NCBI GenBank assembly: GCA_036321795.1
Contig: JAWQCY010000001.1
Span: 434,001 to 498,000, forward strand
Source of the DNA: CAKVON01 sp902475665
Lineage (GTDB): Bacteria; Actinomycetota; Coriobacteriia; Coriobacteriales; Atopobiaceae
Reading direction: 5' to 3'
Length of the DNA stretch: 64,000 nucleotides
Part shown: piece by piece, positions 9,550 through 18,866 of the stretch
Layout: the number at the start of each line of letters is the position of its first letter
Position numbering within the stretch: the first letter of the stretch is position 1
The notes under the pieces: model-generated
Database searches by the model: none
What the model was told of the DNA's origin: nothing
The model's input: the letters and a program-made list of their open reading frames with translations, nothing else
Made by a program: the position numbers and the translations under genes

Positions 9550-10331
9550 CGTGACAGGTGCCTGCCGATTGCCTGCTGCAGGTCCATAACCAGGCCGTCG
9601 GGCAGGAGCCTGCAGGCCACATAGGCCAAACGCATGTCAGGGGAGGGGATGCACAGCGCCCTTCCCCTGATTGCGTCGTCGATCGCGTGCGAGACGACGT
9701 CGGAGGGGCGCTCGAACCCGATCCAGGTCTTGTCGGCGACGCTTGCCCGGTCGCCGGGGCGGTTGAGAAAGGCGGTGTCCATGAACTTGGGGCATACGGC
9801 GGTCACGTGGATGCCAACCTCGCGCAATTCGTGGTCGAGGCTGCGGGAGAGGCTGAGCACGAAGCTCTTGGACGCGGCGTAGACCGACAGGCGGGGCTGG
9901 GGCACGAACGCCGCCGCCGAGGCGAGGTTGACGATGCGGGAGCCCGAGTGCATGCGCAGCAGCGCCTGATAGCACATCTGGACCACGGCGAGGCAGTTGA
10001 GGCGAACCATGTTGGCGTTGGCGACCTCGCCGATGCCGCCAAAGTCGCCGAACTTGCCGAAACCCGCGCTGTTTACGAGCCAGCGAACGTCGAGGTCGTC
10101 GTCGGCGCGCAGCGCGTCGCCGATGACGTCGAAGCAGGCCTGGTCGCACAGGTCGAGGGCAAAGGTCCTGCAGGGGGTGGCGCACGAGCTCGCGACGGCG
10201 TCGAGGCGCTCCTGGTTGCGTGCGACGAGCCAGATCTCGTCCAGTCGCCCGCCACGGCCCTCGCCGAGTTGTCGGACGAACTCGGCGCCCACACCCGATG
10301 ACGCCCCGGTAACGATTGCGATGTTCCTCAT
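9546..10331 (-). CDS. Short-chain dehydrogenase/reductase
   Basis: NAD(P)-dependent oxidoreductase of the classical SDR family; the substrate cannot be told. It shows the nucleotide motif TGASSGVG, the NSAG motif, and the catalytic Ser plus YAASK (Tyr and Lys). The start ATG at 10331 was preferred over an upstream codon because it opens directly into MRNIAIVTGASS and is preceded by GAGGGGG. The product is 261 residues. The stop codon overlaps that of rho by a few bases, tail to tail, with no terminator between them. Confidence 0.88.
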   Translation of the reverse strand: MRNIAIVTGASSGVGAEFVRQLGEGRGGRLDEIWLVARNQERLDAVASSCATPCRTFALDLCDQACFDVIGDALRADDDLDVRWLVNSAGFGKFGDFGGIGEVANANMVRLNCLAVVQMCYQALLRMHSGSRIVNLASAAAFVPQPRLSVYAASKSFVLSLSRSLDHELREVGIHVTAVCPKFMDTAFLNRPGDRASVADKTWIGFERPSDVVSHAIDDAIRGRALCIPSPDMRLAYVACRLLPDGLVMDLQQAIGRHLSR

Positions 10332-10385
10332 GAGAACCCCCTCGAGTCGATGTGCCCGCACGGGACAATCTTGCCCCCTTTATGG

Positions 10386-10413
10386 TTGCAATTAGGTGTG
10401 CGTGTCGTATATT
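10386..10413 (+). promoter_or_regulatory. Candidate promoter for the 10619 gene
   Basis: TTGCAA (10386-10391) and TATATT (10408-10413) with a 16-base spacer stand in an AT-rich island. This leaves a leader of about 200 bases in which no further element was recognised. Confidence 0.5.
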
Positions 10414-10618
10414 TCTGATTGTGGGTGCCATATGCGGCGCCAACGCAACTCAAACGACGGAAAACGAAGATGAAACGAACCCAACCCGTCGGAAACCGGA
10501 CCGCCTGACGGTGTCGTTGGCGGTAGCCTCAGACCAGGTGTCCCAGGCATTTCCGCATCGCCTCATCTTCGTGTAACGAGGTCGCACGAACGTGCGACTG
10601 GAGGGGGTGCACGGGGAC

Positions 10619-12097
10619 ATGAGTTTCAACCACAGGTGTCCCGCCATCTTCGCAGGTCTCGCGTCGGCTTCGACGCTGGTCGTGCCCACGGACGCCCAGG
10701 CGCTGACGGTGGGCGGCGTGAGCATGCCGACCCCGTCTGCCTCCATCCTGCCGTTCGCCCTCGGCTGCGCCACCGGTGTCGCGGTGGGCGCTGCCGTCAC
10801 CTGGTTCGCCGTACGTAGGTCCGGAGTTGCCGACGACGCGTTCGTCGGCAATGTGACCATCCACGAAGTCTCGAACGAACCCGAGGTCACTCGCGCGGCT
10901 GTCGCCGCCAAGAGGGCTGCCGAGGCCCGTCGTGGCGCAGGCGCGCACGCCCGCGGCGCGAACGAGCCCGCCTCCAGCTGGGTCACGGGCGACCGTCGTC
11001 CCGCCACGGCCGACGACTACGAGCACCTCGATTGGGCTGACCTCTCGTCCGATTCCGCGCGTGCCGAGAAGGACGCCGATGCCTGCAAGGCCCCTGCCCC
11101 CGAGGCGAAGCCCGTGCGCCCCTGTCCCCAGGCGTCGCCCGACCCCAAGCCCGCGTCCGGCCGCAGGCCCGTCGACGTGCCTGACCCCGCGCTCGACCCC
11201 GAGATCGCGACCTCGCCCGTCGCGTCCGAGCCTGCCGCGACCGTGGCTGCCGAGTCTGGCACGCGGCGCCGTGGCGGTGCGCACGCAACCGACGACTACG
11301 AGGACATCGCGACCAACTACGTGCGCCGCCTCTCCTTTGCCGAGCGCATGGCCGCCCGTGCCCGCGGCGTTGCCAACGTCCTGGGCGAGCGCCTGGGGTC
11401 CGACATGATGGACGGCGTTCCCGTGATCGAGCGTGCCGACGGCAGTGTCGGCGACGTCGGCACCGGCTGGTGGAACGTCGCCATGGGCGACTCGGTCCGT
11501 CGTGAACTCGACTTGGGTGGCTCGGCGGGCTCCTCGTTCTTCTCGGCAGCGCAGACGGACGTCACCGCTCAGGCGGCCCAGGCGTCCTGGGCATCTGCGG
11601 CCGCTGCCACGCAGGCTCCCAAGGCCCATGCCACGCCGCACAACTCCGTCGCCGACCGCCTTGCCGACCTCGACATGGGCGTCTACCCCGAGCAACGTGC
11701 CGCCGAGGCACTGGACTCCGAGAAGGACATGTGGGAGCGCGCCCTCGACGCGATGGAGAGCCAGGACTCCGGGGCCTTCCCCGCGGTCGACTTCGTCGAC
11801 GTCATCGGTGGTGGCGACACGCTCGACGAGCCCGACGGCCTCGAGGGTCCCACCAAGTTCATCCCGTTCCGCACGCCCGCCGGCCACCCGGAGGTCGTCG
11901 ACACCGAGAGCTACGTCGAGTACCTGATCAGCGACGAGTTCTCGCGCAACGAGTCCAACACCGCGCGCCGCAAGGCTCGCAGCTACCTCAAGGTCATCGA
12001 GGGCGGCACCTCAACGCAGGTGCTGCTCGGCGGCTCGCGTCGCGGCCGCGGTTCCTACGTGCCGCGTCACATGGCCGCGTCGGTCCGCGAGGCCTAA
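10619..12097 (+). CDS. Membrane-anchored, mostly disordered protein of unknown function
   Basis: Not recognised. From ATG 10619 the product is about 492 residues; a GTG at 10592 is a possible longer start. The N-terminus looks like a signal peptide ending ...TDAQA, followed by a second hydrophobic helix (ILPFALGCATGVAVGAAVTWFAV) near residue 45. The middle is Ala/Pro/Asp-rich and probably unstructured. Two acidic stretches, DDYEHLDWADL and DDYEDIATNYVRRLSFAER, resemble each other, and the second opens a better-ordered region of about 60 residues. The C-terminus (YVEYLISDEFSRNE...VPRHMAASVREA) also looks structured. The neighbours (SDR, VanZ) do not suggest a role. Confidence 0.7.
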   Translation: MSFNHRCPAIFAGLASASTLVVPTDAQALTVGGVSMPTPSASILPFALGCATGVAVGAAVTWFAVRRSGVADDAFVGNVTIHEVSNEPEVTRAAVAAKRAAEARRGAGAHARGANEPASSWVTGDRRPATADDYEHLDWADLSSDSARAEKDADACKAPAPEAKPVRPCPQASPDPKPASGRRPVDVPDPALDPEIATSPVASEPAATVAAESGTRRRGGAHATDDYEDIATNYVRRLSFAERMAARARGVANVLGERLGSDMMDGVPVIERADGSVGDVGTGWWNVAMGDSVRRELDLGGSAGSSFFSAAQTDVTAQAAQASWASAAAATQAPKAHATPHNSVADRLADLDMGVYPEQRAAEALDSEKDMWERALDAMESQDSGAFPAVDFVDVIGGGDTLDEPDGLEGPTKFIPFRTPAGHPEVVDTESYVEYLISDEFSRNESNTARRKARSYLKVIEGGTSTQVLLGGSRRGRGSYVPRHMAASVREA

Positions 12098-12112
12098 GGG
12101 ACCGCCGACGCA

Positions 12113-12637
12113 ATGTCCAGCCTCACGCACAACACGCGCCGTGGAATCCCCGCGGCGCGTCTTCTTGTCCTTGTGGCCTGGGTCTGCTTCGTCTGGGGCC
12201 ACTCGCTCGTCCCGGGGGTCGCGTCCGACGCCGAGAGCCTCTCGGTGGTCGCGCGCGTCTCGCCGCTGCTGGGCGCGCTGGGCATCCGGGGCACCCATGC
12301 GATGAACCACGTGGTAAGAAAGCTCGGGCACTTCTCGGAATACCTGGTGCTGGGCATCGTGGCGTCGTGGGCGCTGCGTCCTGCCGAGAAGGACCGTGTC
12401 GTCGTCGGGCCCTCGCCAACAGATAGCGTCACCCACGCGGGTACGTGGGCGACGCTTGCGGTGTGCGCCTTGGTCCCGTGCGTCGACGAGACGATTCAGC
12501 TGTTCGTCCCAAGGCGCAGCGGGATGCTGTCGGACGTATGCCTGGACTTGGTCGGCTGCGCGTGCGGCCTTCTGGCTACGCGCGCTCTATGCGCGCTCCG
12601 GCGTCTGTGGCGGACAGGATTCCCATCCAGAAGTTAG
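12113..12637 (+). CDS. VanZ-like membrane protein
   Basis: A 174-residue VanZ-family protein. In glycopeptide-resistance clusters VanZ gives low-level teicoplanin resistance; stand-alone homologues are common and mostly uncharacterised. The hallmarks are VRKLGHFSEYLVLG around residue 65 and DETIQLFVPRRSGMLSDVCLDLVG around residue 125, with about four membrane helices. Its ATG lies 15 bases after the upstream stop, so the two genes may be co-transcribed. Its last 62 bases overlap the end of thrB on the other strand. No van genes accompany it. Confidence 0.85.
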   Translation: MSSLTHNTRRGIPAARLLVLVAWVCFVWGHSLVPGVASDAESLSVVARVSPLLGALGIRGTHAMNHVVRKLGHFSEYLVLGIVASWALRPAEKDRVVVGPSPTDSVTHAGTWATLAVCALVPCVDETIQLFVPRRSGMLSDVCLDLVGCACGLLATRALCALRRLWRTGFPSRS

Positions 12638-13550
12638 GCCTGGTCAGGGCAAGTGCATCATGCACGGCCCCTGCCTGCTCGGCGCCCTTGGCGACCGCGA
12701 TCATGGTCGACCCCGACCCCGAGATGAAGAAGGCGCAGGCACCGGCGTCGAGTGCGGTGGCGCGCAGCGACTCGTAGTCGGCGATGAGCATCTTGCGGTA
12801 GGGCTCGTGCAGGCGGTCCTGGCACGCGGCGGCAAGCAATCGCTCGTCGCCCTTCTCGAGGGCCTGCACGGTCGCCACGCAGCGGCCCATCTGCCACACG
12901 CAGGTCTTGAGGGGTACCTCGTCGGGCATGACGCGGCGCGCGTCGGCGGTGCGCACCTCATAGGGCGGCGCCACCGTGACGAAGCGCAGGTCGGGCGAGA
13001 CGGACGTGTGGGTGCTGAAGACCTCTCCGTCGGACATGAACGAGCTCACCAGGCCACCCAGGATCGCGGGTGCCACGTTGTCGGGATGGCCCTCGATGCC
13101 GCAGGCCACGTCGAGCGTGAAGGCGGGGTCGTAGGGGCGGCCCGCCATTGCCTGCGCGGCCACGACGCCCGCCACCACGCAGGTGGAGCTGGAGCCAAGC
13201 CCGCCCGCCAGGGGCACGGGCGAGTCGATGTCGATGCGCACGGGGATGGGGTCGACGCCCATTGCCGCCAGGGCGGTGAGGTAGCTCGTCCACACGAGGT
13301 TGTCCTCGCCACGGAAGCGCTCCTCGCAGCCGTAGATCTCCAGGTGGTCTGAGCGCAGGAAGCCGAAGTTGGCGCGCAGGTCGAGCGCCATGCCCAGGCA
13401 ATCGAACCCCACGCCGAGGTTCGCCGAGGTGGCAGGCACCGACACGACGACGTAGCCGGCGCGCTCGGCCGCCTGCCCGGCGGCACCCGGCTCGCCTGCG
13501 GCCCGTGCCGCCCGTGCCGCGCGCGTGGCCGAGGTCACGGCCTGCGTCAT
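12576..13550 (-). CDS. thrB: Homoserine kinase
   Basis: GHMP kinase that phosphorylates homoserine for threonine synthesis. The ATP-binding motif PLAGGLGSSSTCVVAG and the C-terminal FFISGSGSTMIAV block are clear. The ATG at 13550 overlaps the TGA of thrC in an ATGA, which implies translational coupling and decides this start over the GTG at 13559. The product is 324 residues, with an Ala/Arg-rich extension of about 35 residues before VVSVPATSANLGVGFDCLG. The 3' end overlaps the VanZ gene tail to tail by 62 bases. Confidence 0.95.
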   Translation of the reverse strand: MTQAVTSATRAARAARAAGEPGAAGQAAERAGYVVVSVPATSANLGVGFDCLGMALDLRANFGFLRSDHLEIYGCEERFRGEDNLVWTSYLTALAAMGVDPIPVRIDIDSPVPLAGGLGSSSTCVVAGVVAAQAMAGRPYDPAFTLDVACGIEGHPDNVAPAILGGLVSSFMSDGEVFSTHTSVSPDLRFVTVAPPYEVRTADARRVMPDEVPLKTCVWQMGRCVATVQALEKGDERLLAAACQDRLHEPYRKMLIADYESLRATALDAGACAFFISGSGSTMIAVAKGAEQAGAVHDALALTRPNFWMGILSATDAGARIERA

Positions 13551-15034
13551 GCCAGGCACCTCCCGCAGGCGGCCTCGACGACGCCGGACATGCCATCGAC
13601 CTTGGTGACGCCGGTGTGCAGCACCTCGGCGTCACGCAGCGAGGACAGCTGGGTCGGCGCGGCGACGCCGCACATGCGGGCAAGCTCGTCCATGCAGTCG
13701 AAGTCGCCCATGCCGCTGACGTCGGTGCCCAGTGCGGCCAGGACGTCGCTCGAGAACTTGAAGGGGCTCGCGGTGGACAGGCAGACGCGCGCGGCGACGC
13801 CGTCCTTCTCGCGAGAGTCGAGCACGTGCTTGGCCACGGCGGTGTGCGTGTCCAGCACGACGCCCAGATCCTCCCAGGCGCCGCGGATGGTCGCCTTGGT
13901 CTGGGCGTCGTCGGCGCGACCGCACGCGAACGTCTCGCGCAGCCTGGCGAGAAGTGCGTCGGGCACGGTGTAGCTGCCCTTGTCGGCGAGGTCGGACATG
14001 AGGCCGGCAACCAGCTCGCAGTCGCCGTCGCTCATGAGGTAGAGCAGGCGCTCGAGGTTGGAGGAGACCAGGATGTCCATCGAGGGGCTGATCGTCTTGT
14101 GGAAGGGGCGCATGCGGTCGTAGGTGCCCGTGGTGATGAAGTCGCACAGCACGTCGTTGGTGTTGGAGGCCACGACGAAGGTGCGGACCGGCAGGCCCAT
14201 GAGCTTGGCGTAGTAGCCGGCGAGCACGTCGCCGAAGTTGCCGGTGGGGACGCAGAACTCGACCTCGTCGCCCTTCTCGATGGCGCCGGCGCGCACGAGC
14301 TGGGCGTAGGCGTCGAAGTAATAGACGACCTGCGGGACGAGGCGGCCGACGTTGATGGAGTTGGCGCTGGACAGCACGGTGTTGTCGGCAGCCAGGCGCC
14401 CTGCCAGCGCGTCGTCGGCGAAGATGCGCTTGACCTGGGTCTGGACGTCGTCGAAGTTGCCCTCGACGGCGCAGACCTCGACGTTGGCGCCCGCCTGGGT
14501 GACCATCTGGAGGCGCTGGGTGTCGGAGACCTTTTCGTGCGGGTAGAAGACGGTGATCGCGGTGCCCGGCACGCCGGCGAAGCCCGCCAGGGCCGCCTTG
14601 CCGGTGTCGCCGCTCGTGGCGGTGACGATCATGACGTCGCGGCCGTCGCCGGTGCGCGCACATGACATGAGGCGTGGCAGCATCTGGAGGGCGACGTCCT
14701 TGAAGGCGCAGGTCGGGCCGTGGTAGAGCTCGAGCAGCCAGTCGTCGCCGAGCTTGGTCACGGGGGTCACGGCGTCGCAGTCCCACTGCTCGCCGTAGGC
14801 GCCCTCGACGCAGGAGGCGATCTCGGCCTCGGTGTAGTCGGGCAACAGCTTGCCCAGGACGAGCCTCGAGGTCGCGCGGAAGTCCTGCGAGCAGACCTGG
14901 TCGAGGTCGATGCCCAGATCGGACAGTCCGTCCCTGACGTACAGGCCGCCATCGGGGGCGATGCCACGCAGGATAGCTTGCTTGCTTGTTACGAGCTGCT
15001 CGTTCGAACGCGTGCTGTGGTAGAAAATACTCAC
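13547..15034 (-). CDS. thrC: Threonine synthase
   Basis: PLP enzyme that converts O-phosphohomoserine to threonine. At about 495 residues it belongs to the long class typical of fungi and many bacteria. It opens with FYHSTRSNEQLVTSKQAILRG; the PLP-lysine motif is HGPTCAFKDVALQ, the Gly-rich phosphate loop is TATSGDTGKAAL, and it continues through VPTGNFGDVLAGY. The GTG at 15034 was chosen because GAGGAG is 8 bases upstream; GTG 15043 is possible. It is the first gene of a two-gene unit with thrB and is divergent from hom, with a gap of about 120 bases holding both promoters. Confidence 0.96.
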   Translation of the reverse strand: MSIFYHSTRSNEQLVTSKQAILRGIAPDGGLYVRDGLSDLGIDLDQVCSQDFRATSRLVLGKLLPDYTEAEIASCVEGAYGEQWDCDAVTPVTKLGDDWLLELYHGPTCAFKDVALQMLPRLMSCARTGDGRDVMIVTATSGDTGKAALAGFAGVPGTAITVFYPHEKVSDTQRLQMVTQAGANVEVCAVEGNFDDVQTQVKRIFADDALAGRLAADNTVLSSANSINVGRLVPQVVYYFDAYAQLVRAGAIEKGDEVEFCVPTGNFGDVLAGYYAKLMGLPVRTFVVASNTNDVLCDFITTGTYDRMRPFHKTISPSMDILVSSNLERLLYLMSDGDCELVAGLMSDLADKGSYTVPDALLARLRETFACGRADDAQTKATIRGAWEDLGVVLDTHTAVAKHVLDSREKDGVAARVCLSTASPFKFSSDVLAALGTDVSGMGDFDCMDELARMCGVAAPTQLSSLRDAEVLHTGVTKVDGMSGVVEAACGRCLA

Positions 15035-15155
15035 CTTGGCCACTCCTCGCAGACGCGGTTTGGTACCTGGGATGTCTGTTTCACGGACAATCATACAGGC
15101 AGCCGCGGGCGGGCACGTGCCGCACACGTCAGAGCTAAAGGATTGGAAACACTAG

Positions 15156-16289
15156 ATGAAAATCGCCATCCTCGGGTTTGGAACCGTCGGCCGCGGCGTC
15201 GACCAGATCATCTCCGCCAGCGTCCCGGACCTCGAGGTCACGCGCATCCTCGAGCTTCCCGACCGACTCACCGATTCCCGCATGACGTCGGACTACGACC
15301 AGATCGTCTCCGACCCCGACGTCGACGTCGTGGTGGAGTGCATGGGCGGCATCGAGCCCGCGCACACCTTCATCGCGGCCGCGCTGAGGGCGGGCAAGCA
15401 CGTCGTCACCTCCAACAAGGCGGTCGTGGCCGAGCACTTCGCCGAGTTCGCCTCGCTCGCGGGCGAGTCGGGCGTCGGCCTGTTCATCGAGGCCACCTGC
15501 GGCGGCGGCATCCCCTGGATCGCGTCTGTCGAGAAGGTCCGTCGCGTCGACGAGGTCTCCTCCTTCAAGGGTATTCTCAACGGCACCACCAACTACATCA
15601 TCGACCAGATGCGCAAGAACGGATCGGACTTCGACGAGGTCCTGGCAAAGGCCCAGGAGCTCGGCTATGCCGAGCGCGACCCGTCGGCCGACATCGACGG
15701 CATCGACGTCAAGAACAAGACGATCATCTCGGCCAGCGTCGCCTTCGACGTGGCCTGCACTCACGACCTGCCCGTCTCGGGCATCCGCAACCTGACCAAG
15801 GCCGACATGGAGGTCCTGGCGGGCCTCGGCCTCTCCGTCAAGCTGCTCGGCCGCGGCGTCCGCTGCGGCGATGCCTATGCGGTCGCCGTCGAGCCCGTGG
15901 CAATCCCGCAGTCCTCGCTCGAGGCAAACGTGCCCGACAACTTCAACCTCGTCTCGGTCGTGGGCCCCTCGATCGGCGAGCTCAAGTTCTACGGCCAGGG
16001 CGCGGGCAGCCTGCCCACCGGTAACGCCATCGTGCAGGACCTGATCGACTGCGCCGCCGGCGCGCGCCCGACCTACGACTTCTCGCAGGGCCTGGCCTAC
16101 GACCCGTCGCTGCTCGTCTCGGACTACCTGCTGCGCACGACCGCCGACGCCCCGGACGGCGTGACCGAGATGGCGCCCGGCATGTGGCGCATGGCCGACA
16201 TGACCGCCGAGGCCGCCCGCGCCGAGCTCGCCCGTGCCCTCGAGACCGACCCGCGCGCGTTTCTCGCCGCGCTCCCCAAGGAGGACTAG
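15156..16289 (+). CDS. hom: Homoserine dehydrogenase
   Basis: Reduces aspartate semialdehyde to homoserine, the branch to threonine and methionine. It has the Rossmann motif GFGTVGRG at the N-terminus, SNKAVV around residue 90 and the signature FKGILNGTTNYI around residue 140. The length, 377 residues, is short for the family because the C-terminal ACT domain seen in many Gram-positive enzymes is missing, so direct feedback by threonine may be absent. The lysC start follows after 3 bases. Confidence 0.96.
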   Translation: MKIAILGFGTVGRGVDQIISASVPDLEVTRILELPDRLTDSRMTSDYDQIVSDPDVDVVVECMGGIEPAHTFIAAALRAGKHVVTSNKAVVAEHFAEFASLAGESGVGLFIEATCGGGIPWIASVEKVRRVDEVSSFKGILNGTTNYIIDQMRKNGSDFDEVLAKAQELGYAERDPSADIDGIDVKNKTIISASVAFDVACTHDLPVSGIRNLTKADMEVLAGLGLSVKLLGRGVRCGDAYAVAVEPVAIPQSSLEANVPDNFNLVSVVGPSIGELKFYGQGAGSLPTGNAIVQDLIDCAAGARPTYDFSQGLAYDPSLLVSDYLLRTTADAPDGVTEMAPGMWRMADMTAEAARAELARALETDPRAFLAALPKED

Positions 16290-16292
16290 CCC

Positions 16293-17630
16293 ATGATCAA
16301 GGTCGCAAAGTTCGGCGGCTCGAGCGTTGCCGACGCCGGCCAGTTCAAGAAGGTGCGCGACATCGTCCGCGCCGACCATGACCGCAGGTTCGTCGTCGTC
16401 TCCGCCTCGGGCAAGCGCTTCCCGAGTGACAACAAGATCACCGACCTTCTCCTGCTGGTCAACGCCCACATCGCCTACCACGTCGACTGCACCGCGCTTC
16501 TCAAGGACATCGAGCAGCGCTACGTGGACATCGCCGAGGAGCTTGGCCTCAAGTACCCGATCGCGCGCAAGTTCGAGGAGTTCTCCGCGGTCATCAAGTC
16601 GCTGTCGCCCGAGTACATCGTCTCTCGCGGCGAGTGGTTCACCGGCCAGCTTATGGCCGAGTACCTGGGCATTCCCTTCCTGGATGCCGCCGACGTCATG
16701 GTCTTTCACCACGACGGCACGGTCGACATGACCCGCACCGCCACCCGTGTGAACGACGCGGTGGCGCGCCTGGGCACCTTCGTGCTGCCCGGCTTCTACG
16801 GCTCGACCGTCGACGGCACGATCAAGCTCTTCCAGCGCGGCGGCGGCGACATCACCGGTGCGATTCTGGCCCGTTGCCTGGACGCCGGCGTCTACGAGAA
16901 CTGGACCGACGTCTCCGGCTTCCTCGCGGCGGACCCCCGCATCGTCGAGAAGCCCCGCTCGATCAAGCGCATCACCTTCGACGAGATGCGCGAGCTGTCC
17001 TACATGGGCGCCTCGGTGCTGCAGGAGGAGGCAATCTTCCCGGTGCGCGAGGCCAACATCCCCATTCAGATCAAGAACACCAACGACCCCGAGGCGCGTG
17101 GCACGGTCATCCGCGAGTCGGCCGCCGAGCGCGAGCTCGAGCACCTCATCACGGGCATCGCCGGCAAGAAGGACTTCCTCGCCGTCCACATCCAGAAGGC
17201 GCACATGTCCAGCGCCGTCGGCTTCGTCCGTCGCGCGCTGTCGGTCTTCGAGCGCTATGGCGTCTCGGTCGAGCACATCCCCACGGGCGTCGACTCCTTC
17301 GGCATCGTCGTCAACGGCGCCGACGTGAAGGACACGATCTACTCGATCGTTAACGACCTGCAGCAGGAGCTCAAGCCCGACTCGGTCAACATCGTCGACC
17401 AGCTGGCGCTCATCTCGGTCGTCGGCCGCAACATGAGCCGTCGTGCCGGCACCTCCGGCCGCATCTTCGGCGCGCTGGGCGAGGCGGGCATCAACATCCG
17501 CATGATCACCCAGAGCTCGCAGGAGATCTCGATCATCATGGGCGTCAACAACTCCGACTTCGATCGTGCCATCCGCGTGATCTACGACAAGTTCGTCGCC
17601 GGCGAGATGGTCGGCGCCGACGAGGGCTAG
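16293..17630 (+). CDS. lysC: Aspartate kinase
   Basis: First enzyme of the aspartate family, making aspartyl phosphate. The N-terminal KFGGSS motif and SRGEWFTGQLMAEYL place it in the monofunctional class. At 445 residues it carries two C-terminal ACT domains (from about residue 300; IPTGVDSFGIVV and GEAGINIRMITQSSQEISIIM), the usual sites for feedback by lysine or threonine. A perfect AAGGAGG lies in the end of hom. It works directly upstream of Asd, encoded next. Confidence 0.96.
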   Translation: MIKVAKFGGSSVADAGQFKKVRDIVRADHDRRFVVVSASGKRFPSDNKITDLLLLVNAHIAYHVDCTALLKDIEQRYVDIAEELGLKYPIARKFEEFSAVIKSLSPEYIVSRGEWFTGQLMAEYLGIPFLDAADVMVFHHDGTVDMTRTATRVNDAVARLGTFVLPGFYGSTVDGTIKLFQRGGGDITGAILARCLDAGVYENWTDVSGFLAADPRIVEKPRSIKRITFDEMRELSYMGASVLQEEAIFPVREANIPIQIKNTNDPEARGTVIRESAAERELEHLITGIAGKKDFLAVHIQKAHMSSAVGFVRRALSVFERYGVSVEHIPTGVDSFGIVVNGADVKDTIYSIVNDLQQELKPDSVNIVDQLALISVVGRNMSRRAGTSGRIFGALGEAGINIRMITQSSQEISIIMGVNNSDFDRAIRVIYDKFVAGEMVGADEG

Positions 17631-17738
17631 TCCCTTCGGCGCACGGGACCTGCCTGCGCGGATGCGCGCGGGTGCCCTCCAGCCCTTCTCGTCCTTCTCA
17701 CCCTTAGACAGCCAATCCGCCTGACAGGAGGCCCACAC

Positions 17739-18752
17739 ATGTCTGACAAGGTCGTTGCCATCCTCGGTGCCACCGGCGTCGTCGGCACGCAGATGATCCA
17801 GTGTCTCGAGGAGCGCGACTTTCCCGTGTCGCGCCTGGTCCCGCTGGCGAGCAAGCGCTCGGTGGGCAAGACCGTGACCTTCCGTGGCGAGCAGGTGGGC
17901 GTCGCCGAGGCCACCCCCGAGGCCTTCGAGGGAGTCGACATCGTCCTGGGCGCCGCCGGCGACGCGCAGGCGAGGGAGCTGCTGCCCGAGGCCGCCGCAC
18001 GTGGCGCGGTCTGCGTCGACAACAGCCATGCCTTCCGCCTGGACGCCGACGTGCCCCTGGTCATCCCCGAGATCAACGCGGGCGACATCGCGAACCGGCC
18101 GCGCAACATCATCGCCAACCCCAACTGCGCCACGATCATCGGCCTGGTGCCGACGTTCCCGCTGCATAAGGCGGCAGGCCTCAGGCGTCTGATCGTCTCG
18201 ACCTACCAGGCCGCCTCCGGTGCCGGCATGCCCGGCCTGCGCGAGCTCGAGCGCGAGAGCGCGGCCATCGTGGCCGGCGAGCCCGTCGGCGCGACCGACC
18301 CGTTCGCCTACCAGCTGGCGTTCAACCTCATCCCGCAGATCGGCGGCTTCAAGGACGAGGCGTACACCTCCGAGGAGCTCAAGATGCAGAACGAGGGGCG
18401 CAAGATCATGCACCTGCCCGAGGTGCGCGTCAACTGCACCTGCGTGCGCGTCCCCGTCATGCGCTCGCACTCCGAGTCCATCACGGCCGAGTTCGACCGT
18501 CCCATCGCCCCTGACGAGGCCCGCGAGATCCTGTCGTCCGCGCCTGGCGTCAAGGTCGTCGACGACATCGACAACCTGGGCTACCCGATGCCCCTGGATA
18601 CCTCCGACCAGGACCTCGTCTACGTCGGCCGCATCCGCCGCGACCTGTCCGCGCCCGACGGCGTGAGCTCGCTCACCTTCTGGTGCTGCGGCGACCAGAT
18701 CCGCAAGGGTGCCGCCACCAACGCCGTCCAGATCGCGGAGCACCTGGTCTAG
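17739..18752 (+). CDS. asd: Aspartate-semialdehyde dehydrogenase
   Basis: Reduces aspartyl phosphate to aspartate semialdehyde for lysine/diaminopimelate, threonine and methionine. It has the nucleotide motif GATGVVGTQM, the active-site cysteine in NPNCATI (residue about 128), the substrate-binding stretch around AASGAGMPGLRELE, and 337 residues as expected. The ATG follows CAGGAGGCCC. The gap of about 110 bases from lysC contains two CTTCTC words but no clear terminator, so read-through from hom-lysC is likely. Confidence 0.96.
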   Translation: MSDKVVAILGATGVVGTQMIQCLEERDFPVSRLVPLASKRSVGKTVTFRGEQVGVAEATPEAFEGVDIVLGAAGDAQARELLPEAAARGAVCVDNSHAFRLDADVPLVIPEINAGDIANRPRNIIANPNCATIIGLVPTFPLHKAAGLRRLIVSTYQAASGAGMPGLRELERESAAIVAGEPVGATDPFAYQLAFNLIPQIGGFKDEAYTSEELKMQNEGRKIMHLPEVRVNCTCVRVPVMRSHSESITAEFDRPIAPDEAREILSSAPGVKVVDDIDNLGYPMPLDTSDQDLVYVGRIRRDLSAPDGVSSLTFWCCGDQIRKGAATNAVQIAEHLV

Positions 18753-18808
18753 GGTGTGCCTCGACCGGGCGCCTGCAATACGGCCATGGCGTCCGACAAC
18801 ACATGGCA

Positions 18809-18852
18809 GCAGGGGTGGGTTCGCGTCGCGCGGGCCCACCCCTGCCGTTTCT
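18809..18852 (+). terminator. Terminator after asd
   Basis: A long hairpin, GCAGGGGTGGG...CCCACCCCTGC with further CGCG pairing near the loop, followed by CGTTTCTTGG. It lies between the convergent asd and hydrolase genes; the T-tract favours the plus strand. Confidence 0.7.
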
Positions 18853-18866
18853 TGGTTCCTGACCGA

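Noticed and set aside
12113..12637. Glycopeptide-resistance island suggested by the VanZ-like gene
   Set aside because: No vanA/H/X/R/S genes are nearby, and lone VanZ-family genes are common in non-resistant bacteria.
15035..15155. Threonine leader peptide or attenuator before hom/thrC
   Set aside because: The 120-base divergent gap has no Thr-rich short frame and no terminator hairpin.
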